This document shows, piece by piece, positions 6,001 through 7,884 of a stretch of DNA of 7,884 nt; position 1 is the stretch's first letter, and every line of letters begins with the position of its first letter. The translations under genes and the position numbers were made by a program. Below the pieces are notes generated by a model. It did no database searches and was not told the DNA's origin. It worked only from the letters and a program-made list of their open reading frames with translations. The DNA comes from JBFLYE01 sp040756715 [NCBI: bacterium] (GTDB lineage: Bacteria > UBA9089 > UBA9088), in contig JBFLYE010000138.1 of assembly GCA_040756715.1 (NCBI GenBank), positions 1-7,884 on the forward strand, given 5' to 3'.

Positions 6001-7884
6001 GGACAAATGGTATTTTCTCCACTGCTAAAATTGTTAACAATATTATTGCCGAAAATGGCATAACAAAAGATGATGCTTATGGAATATATTCAACTGGTAA
6101 TCCTTCAATCTTTAACAATTGCCTCTTTAGAAATGGCTTAGGTGGAAGTAATAATTATAAGGGATGTGATCCGGGAAGGAATGATATATATCTTGACCCT
6201 CAATTTATAAGTTTGTGGGACTATCATCTAAGACCAGATTCTCCCTGTATAGATGTTGGTAAGGAGAGTGATTTAGAACTTCCATTAACTGATAAAGATG
6301 GAAAGGAAAGGATAAAAAGAATAATTGATTTAGGTGCTTATGAATTTCAAGGGATACCAACAAATCCTAAGATCACACCAATGCCAAAGAGGGGTTCGGT
6401 TGGAAAGGTAATAACGATTGAAGGCTTAGGGTTTTTAGAAAACCATCAAATAACCATTGATTTTGGAATAACCTTTACGATTGCCACTACCTATTCATCC
6501 CCCAAAGGAACATTTTTCATAACATTTATCATAAATACCCAACCACCAGGAATAAATGTAATTACAGCAGGGAATAGCTTTGGAGTTGCTACAAGTCTAT
6601 TCTTTCTCTTGATTCCCTCGGTTGTTGTTTATAATCCAGAGGGAGAGATAATTGGGATATATCCTACCATCCAGGATGGAATAGATGTCTGTCCAATTGG
6701 GGGAACTGTCTCTCCTACATTGGATGCCTATATTGAGGCAATTTATATCAACAAAAGGATTGCTTTAATTGGAAAAGGGACAACTACAATTTCATCCTCA
6801 GAGCTTGGTGAGAAAAATACACTAACCTTTGAGGGAGATGGTGCAGATTTTGCCTTAATCTCTGGTTTCAATATAACGGGGGCAAGAAAGATATATTATG
6901 AGGAATTTAACTACAATGGTATTGGTATATTCTGTAAAAATGGGGCAGACCCAATTATCACAAAAAATATAATCTCAGGGAATAGCTATTATGGGATTTT
7001 TTGTAAGGATTCTTCTCCAACCATTTCTGACAATATAATCTCAAAGAATGGAAATGATCAATGTGATCTTTATTATACAGAAGGCGGTATTCGTTGTGAA
7101 AACTCATCTTCAAATATTACAAATAATATAATTGCTGGAAATAGAAGTGGTATCGTAGTGGATCCAAGTGTTTCTCCTTTTCAAGGCTTTCCTGAGAGGA
7201 TAAAAAAGCATATTTTAGAAGATTATGGTTCATATCCAAACATTACAAACAATATTATTTTGGAAAATAAGATTGGCATTGCATGTGGTTGGAATTCCTT
7301 TCCAAATATTACAAATAACACAATCTTAAGAAATCTTTACTTTGGAGGCTTCTTCAGCTTTTCTTTTGCAAATATTACAAACAATATTATTGTAGAAAAT
7401 GGGACAACTACCGATGGATATGGTATTTATCAATTTATCGACTCTAATCATCCACCGGCTATCTCTATGCTTGAACATAACTGTGTTTGGAACAATGGTC
7501 TGGATGGGAATAATGGATACTATAATTGCTTTGAACATGAAATAGTAAACAATATATCCCTTGACCCCCAATTTATTGGTGATGAAGATTATCACTTACA
7601 ATCTACCTCTTTCTGTATAGATACGGGTTTAAATGAAGCACAAGGAATTCCTGTAACTGACAAGGATGGTAATCCAAGAATACAGGATGGAAACAATGAT
7701 GGAATTGCTATTGTAGATATGGGGGCATATGAATATCCTGAGAAAAAAACTGCATTGGGCTTCCTCTTTGGCACAGTTACCGAGGATTTAAATTCCCCTG
7801 CCTTTTCCTTTGCTCTCTTCTCTGATGGCCCTCAAAGATACTTAGGGGGAGGATGTAAAGATGATACAATTGTTAATAATGGCT
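1..7884 (+). CDS. Giant multidomain probable surface protein with embedded C11 peptidase (internal fragment, both ends missing)
   Basis: A single open frame with codons starting at base 3 runs through the entire window without a stop; bases 1-2 and 7884 belong to split codons. The visible part is 2,627 residues, roughly 290 kDa, and the full protein is longer. Residue n of the fragment starts at base 3n. Domain order is PD40 propeller end, PKD, PKD, TIG, beta-helix 1, module A, C11 peptidase, module B, beta-helix 2, CarboxypepD_reg, beta-helix 3, TIG, beta-helix 4, partial module. These families are typical of secreted or cell-envelope proteins, so surface exposure is inferred; no signal peptide, membrane segment or sorting signal is visible. 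Clear domain matches along nearly the whole length show that the frame is real and undisrupted. Arg codons are mainly AGA/AGG. I do not recognise the specific protein; adhesion, polysaccharide binding and proteolysis are all possible roles. Confidence 0.96.
3..359 (+). other. Domain: TolB/PD40-type beta-propeller blades (C-terminal end)
   Basis: Three PD40-type blade motifs are visible: SFSPRGNEIAFAK from base 18, LFSPSGERIAYSS from base 147 and VFSPDGNSLAFL from base 255. They sit between strands such as EIFLMNKDGTNIRQLT (from base 78) and IIYLMRRDG. The pattern FSPxGxxIAF followed by IxLMxxDG and a QLT-like strand is the hallmark of TolB-like WD40/PD40 repeats, which build protein-interaction propellers, usually outside the cytoplasm. 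Only about three blades are present, so the rest of a six- or seven-bladed propeller must lie upstream. The third blade is less regular, reading AYTLDLETLELEQI instead of the LMxxDG strand, which suits the last blade before the next domain. Confidence 0.88.
360..452 (+). other. Charged, probably helical linker
   Basis: About 31 residues rich in Lys, Glu and Arg (REIKKEEIKGLRQIEEKVKG and onward) join the propeller to the first PKD domain. The composition and spacing suggest a short amphipathic helix or small coiled coil. It ends with a GIFWSCGSVENK segment that holds a lone cysteine. No family is recognised. Confidence 0.55.
456..704 (+). other. Domain: PKD domain 1
   Basis: The segment opens with PVPIITGGYTGYEGMPISL, continues with the diagnostic DGSSSYDPDGTITTYTWEI, and closes with the strand SLTLRVIDNDKGEAET. 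The order (P-I opening, SSSxDPDGxIxxYxW core, LxVxDxxG closing strand) is that of PKD domains, Ig-like beta-sandwiches used as spacers or for polysaccharide or protein contact in secreted enzymes and surface proteins. The W of the central strand is present, but the usual WDFGDG turn is replaced by WEINEMYYDG, so this copy has drifted. It sits directly before PKD 2 with almost no linker. Confidence 0.88.
705..950 (+). other. Domain: PKD domain 2
   Basis: The central motif TFLWDFGDLGTSTSENPIHS leads into the YTNVGTYTITLRVSDDDGG strand pair, an almost textbook PKD signature (WDFGD, then xxPxHxYxxxGxYTxxLxVxD). The N-terminal part, SSPSQGKVNYPIQFIAEVFD, lacks the DPDG turn and has the shorter FDTDPITF form, common in the second member of tandem PKD arrays. 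Length, about 82 residues, is normal. It ends at ETI-like strand TKTIEIIEA just before the TIG-like domain. Confidence 0.93.
951..1190 (+). other. Domain: IPT/TIG-like Ig-fold domain, copy 1
   Basis: NPEIKLNPKEGYIATIITI followed by EGLGFNGVVSIDFGTTKTI has the layout of IPT/TIG domains (xxPxxGxxGxxVTIxGxGF, then a strand with a short FG-type turn). These Ig-like folds are common in bacterial surface proteins. The middle strand MFLTTFMADTQPLGKTIITA and its companion are clearly paralogous to the domain at 6360..6617: both share ITIEGLGF, the IDFG turn, TIATT and TQPxG. It precedes beta-helix 1 directly, just as copy 2 precedes beta-helix 4. Confidence 0.75.
1732..1766 (+). repeat. Heptanucleotide tandem repeat ttcagcc inside the cap of beta-helix 1
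   Basis: Units at 1732, 1739, 1746 and 1753 read ttcagcc, ttcagcc, tttagcc, ttcagcc, followed by a degenerate ttcctcc. Because 7 is not a multiple of 3, successive units are read in different phases, giving FQPSAFSLQPSS. This replaces the sequence between DPQF and SPC in the other caps (such as IGMADFHLQPS in helix 2) and is one residue shorter. The frame stays open. Confidence 0.85.
1815..1834 (+). repeat. 20-base perfect repeat in the cap of beta-helix 1 (copy 1 of 3)
   Basis: gataaagatggaaaggaaag is found identically at 1815, 5010 and 6291, encoding DKDGKER in the caps of helices 1, 2 and 3. The helix 4 cap encodes DKDGNPR with different codons (from 7659). Confidence 0.9.
1893..2249 (+). 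other. Domain: Ig-like module A with EF-hand-like loop
   Basis: About 119 residues starting with GTIAGMITYNGTKTGTLHIA and containing YYLLAFLDLDDNDNPSIKEP. The 12-residue stretch DLDDNDNPSIKE (2079..2114) has acidic or polar side chains at EF-loop positions 1, 3, 5 and 9 and Glu at 12, so calcium binding is plausible (inference). The strand pattern resembles carboxypeptidase-regulatory or Cna-B-like beta-sandwiches that carry a D-rich loop. It is paralogous to module B at 3423..3788: loop, GIYGSLS, VIG and the closing IDLELT segment all match. The pair brackets the C11 peptidase. No exact family name is assigned. Confidence 0.7.
2601..2603 (+). other. Predicted catalytic His of the C11 peptidase
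   Basis: The codon cat encodes the His of LILWNHGGGW (fragment residue 867). In clan CD peptidases the catalytic His follows a hydrophobic strand and is followed by Gly, as here. Assignment is by motif only. Confidence 0.88.
2751..2753 (+). other. Predicted catalytic Cys of the C11 peptidase
   Basis: The codon tgc encodes the Cys of LIGFDMCFMA (fragment residue 917), 50 residues after the predicted His. It follows a hydrophobic strand in the D-x-C context typical of C11. Most relatives read DAC; DMC is a mild variation next to the nucleophile. Confidence 0.88.
3423..3788 (+). other. Domain: Ig-like module B with EF-hand-like loop
   Basis: This is a second copy of module A placed immediately after the peptidase. 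It starts GGTITGKISYQGTKTGILYY and contains YYLASFLDLDNNGNPSIGEP, then GIYGSLSFVYYPFQVIG, and closes with EIDLELTKE. The loop DLDNNGNPSIGE (3615..3650) is a better EF-hand match than in module A because it has Gly at position 6. The loops of A and B are exactly 1,536 bases (512 codons) apart, and 22 consecutive bases just downstream of each loop (2121 and 3657) are identical, so the two copies share a duplication origin. A structural or calcium-dependent role next to the peptidase is inferred. Confidence 0.72.
3918..3939 (+). repeat. 22-base perfect repeat in the entry segments of beta-helices 2 and 4 (copy 1)
   Basis: The 22 bases encoding EAIYINK here are identical to those at 6735..6756, 2,817 bases (939 codons) away. 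Helices 1 and 3 have related but different sequence at this point (ENLYLNQ and ENILIEK). The match links the N-terminal caps of helices 2 and 4 as the closest pair. Confidence 0.88.
4083..4856 (+). repeat. Coil repeats of beta-helix 2, about 22 codons each
   Basis: Eleven successive coils, most 63-69 bases long, each have a GI(Y/F/S) turn, a short Ser/Asn/Pro stretch, then xIxNNTIS. At DNA level, acaaacaatacaatc-like and ataaataacacaat-like segments recur about every 66 bases. The Asn pair (NN) forms the asparagine ladder known from right-handed beta-helices. The residue after GIY/GIF is Cys in most coils. Confidence 0.9.
5010..5029 (+). repeat. 20-base perfect repeat in the cap of beta-helix 2 (copy 2 of 3)
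   Basis: Identical to 1815..1834 and 6291..6310, including every synonymous position. It encodes the DKDGKER part of the cap motif. Confidence 0.9.
5106..5336 (+). other. Domain: CarboxypepD_reg-like beta-sandwich
   Basis: MGRVTDISEVPIEGARIEIF, TATTDENGKYIIFRLVDGKY and ENVEIKTGTITTANFRLN give the full signature of a carboxypeptidase regulatory-like domain (GxVxD..g.Pi.GA.v, TT.e.G.Y.i..l..G.Y, v.v..G.....f.L). At about 77 residues it has normal length. These transthyretin-like folds act as spacers or binding modules in surface proteins. Here it separates beta-helix 2 from beta-helix 3, in the place where modules A and B occur around the peptidase. It lacks the D-rich EF-like loop of those modules. 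Confidence 0.9.
5808..6050 (+). repeat. Two-coil tandem duplication in beta-helix 3
   Basis: Copy 1 (5808..5936, 43 codons) and copy 2 (5937..6050, 38 codons) both start with gaaaatggaat and encode ENGISC, TILNNTIAKNR and IVNN in the same order. The 33 bases at 5840..5872 and 5969..6001 are identical, 129 bases apart. The copies have diverged in the loops between these anchors and copy 2 has lost five codons, all in frame. Confidence 0.9.
6291..6310 (+). repeat. 20-base perfect repeat in the cap of beta-helix 3 (copy 3 of 3)
   Basis: Identical to 1815..1834 and 5010..5029. The surrounding cap sequence has diverged between copies, which makes the preserved codons stand out. Confidence 0.9.
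6360..6617 (+). other. Domain: IPT/TIG-like Ig-fold domain, copy 2
   Basis: TPMPKRGSVGKVITIEGLGF, then QITIDFGITFTIATTYSS and FINTQPPGINVITAGNSFG-like strands repeat the layout of the domain at 951..1190. Position-by-position agreement (PxxG opening, ITIEGLGF, IDFG, TIATT, TQPxG, ITA) makes paralogy clear. The opening PKRGSVGKVITIEG fits the IPT/TIG pattern better than copy 1 does. It is followed by SVVVYNPEGEIIGIY, which matches the SVFTKEGEIIGGY after copy 1, so the junction into the next beta-helix is duplicated too. Confidence 0.78.
6618..7739 (+). other. Domain: right-handed parallel beta-helix 4 with C-terminal cap
   Basis: The entry contains YPTIQDGIDVCPIGGTV and EAIYINKRIALIGKG and resembles helices 1 and 2, but the stretch between them reads SPTLDAY and lacks the usual Pro-Gly turn. 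Seven coils run from 6924 to about 7496, including GIFCKNGADPIITKNIIS and GIACGWNSFPNITNNTIL. One coil, from about 7149, has a loop of some 20 extra residues with FPERIKKHILEDYGS. The cap (about 7497..7736) has GYYNC, LDPQF, TDKDGNPRI and VDMGAYEY. It is longer than the others because of DGNNDGIAIVD, another D-rich possible calcium loop. Binding or structural role inferred; no active site assigned. Confidence 0.9.
6735..6756 (+). repeat. 22-base perfect repeat in the entry segments of beta-helices 2 and 4 (copy 2)
   Basis: Second copy of the repeat at 3918..3939, again encoding EAIYINK. The codons just upstream differ strongly from those in helix 2, so the match begins abruptly at the Glu codon. 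Confidence 0.88.
7740..7883 (+). other. Start of a further module, cut by the window edge
   Basis: After beta-helix 4, the 48 residues visible include ALGFLFGTVTEDL, AFSFALFSDGPQ and GGGCKDDTIVNNG. The GTVTED opening and the FALFSDGP strand resemble the start of module A (GTIAGMITYNG, then IALFNNP) and of the CarboxypepD_reg-like domain. It is probably another beta-sandwich in the same position relative to its helix as module A after helix 1. The fragment is too short to assign a family. Confidence 0.45.

Larger units (their letters stand above)
5343..6350 (+). other. Domain: right-handed parallel beta-helix 3 with C-terminal cap
   Basis: The entry YVDDDYTGIELGTEDNPFNT, then GTVMVCPGTYSENILI and ISLVGIG, is the standard N-terminal segment of many bacterial beta-helix proteins (xVDxDxxGxxxGTxxNPFxTI). 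Helices 1, 2 and 4 begin differently. Eight coils follow from 5625 to about 6134, including GICCYDAKPVITNNIIAGN and GISCLRGNSTILNNTIAKN, with a two-coil tandem duplication in the middle. The cap (about 6135..6347) has NNCLFRNG, LDPQF, RPDSPCIDVG, TDKDGKERI and IDLGAYEF. No enzymatic residues can be assigned. Confidence 0.91.

Noticed and set aside
1191-7739. Beta-helices as pectate lyases or other named polysaccharide-degrading enzymes
   Set aside because: The fold is clear but I cannot find a catalytic residue set of any named family, so no enzyme activity is claimed for the helices.
7326-7774. Two adjacent ORFs on the - strand (89 and 60 codons)
   Set aside because: Both are antisense to beta-helix 4 and its cap. 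Their hydrophobic look comes from reversed AT-rich NNI/NNT codons.
1-7884. Promoters, terminators, riboswitches or internal gene starts
   Set aside because: The frame is open throughout and AT-rich hexamers are expected by chance here. No hairpin followed by a T-run or start-site context stood out enough to claim.

Overview
The whole window is the inside of one very large protein-coding gene. On the + strand, the frame whose codons begin at base 3 reads from edge to edge (3..7883, 2,627 sense codons) with no TAA, TAG or TGA. Neither the start nor the stop codon lies in the window, so an ORF search that needs both will miss the gene. I see no second gene, RNA gene, mobile element, promoter, terminator or intergenic gap. 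The short ORFs in other frames are shadows of this one.

Reading downstream, the protein has: (1) the end of a TolB/PD40-type beta-propeller and a charged linker; (2) two PKD domains; (3) an IPT/TIG-like domain; (4) right-handed beta-helix 1 with its C-terminal cap; (5) an Ig-like module A carrying an EF-hand-like loop; (6) a clostripain-family (C11) cysteine peptidase with an apparently intact His/Cys dyad; (7) module B, a paralogue of module A; (8) the long beta-helix 2 with cap; (9) a CarboxypepD_reg-like domain; (10) beta-helix 3 with cap; (11) a second TIG-like domain; (12) beta-helix 4 with cap; (13) the start of one more small beta-sandwich-like module, cut by the window edge. These fold types usually occur in secreted or cell-surface proteins, so this is probably a giant extracellular protein with a built-in peptidase. 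The signal peptide and any anchor would lie outside the window.

The gene has grown by internal duplication at several scales: 21-23 residue beta-helix coils, a two-coil tandem duplication, paralogous modules on either side of the peptidase, and a larger TIG plus beta-helix block present near both ends. Some distant copies still match over 20-22 consecutive bases.

Organism: the DNA is AT-rich. Arginine is mostly AGA/AGG and isoleucine often ATA. The mix of PD40, PKD, TIG, beta-helix and C11 domains resembles giant proteins from uncultivated bacterial candidate phyla known from metagenomes (Desantisbacteria-, Omnitrophica- or WOR-3-like lineages). This is a weak guess from domain style; the sequence holds no taxonomic marker.
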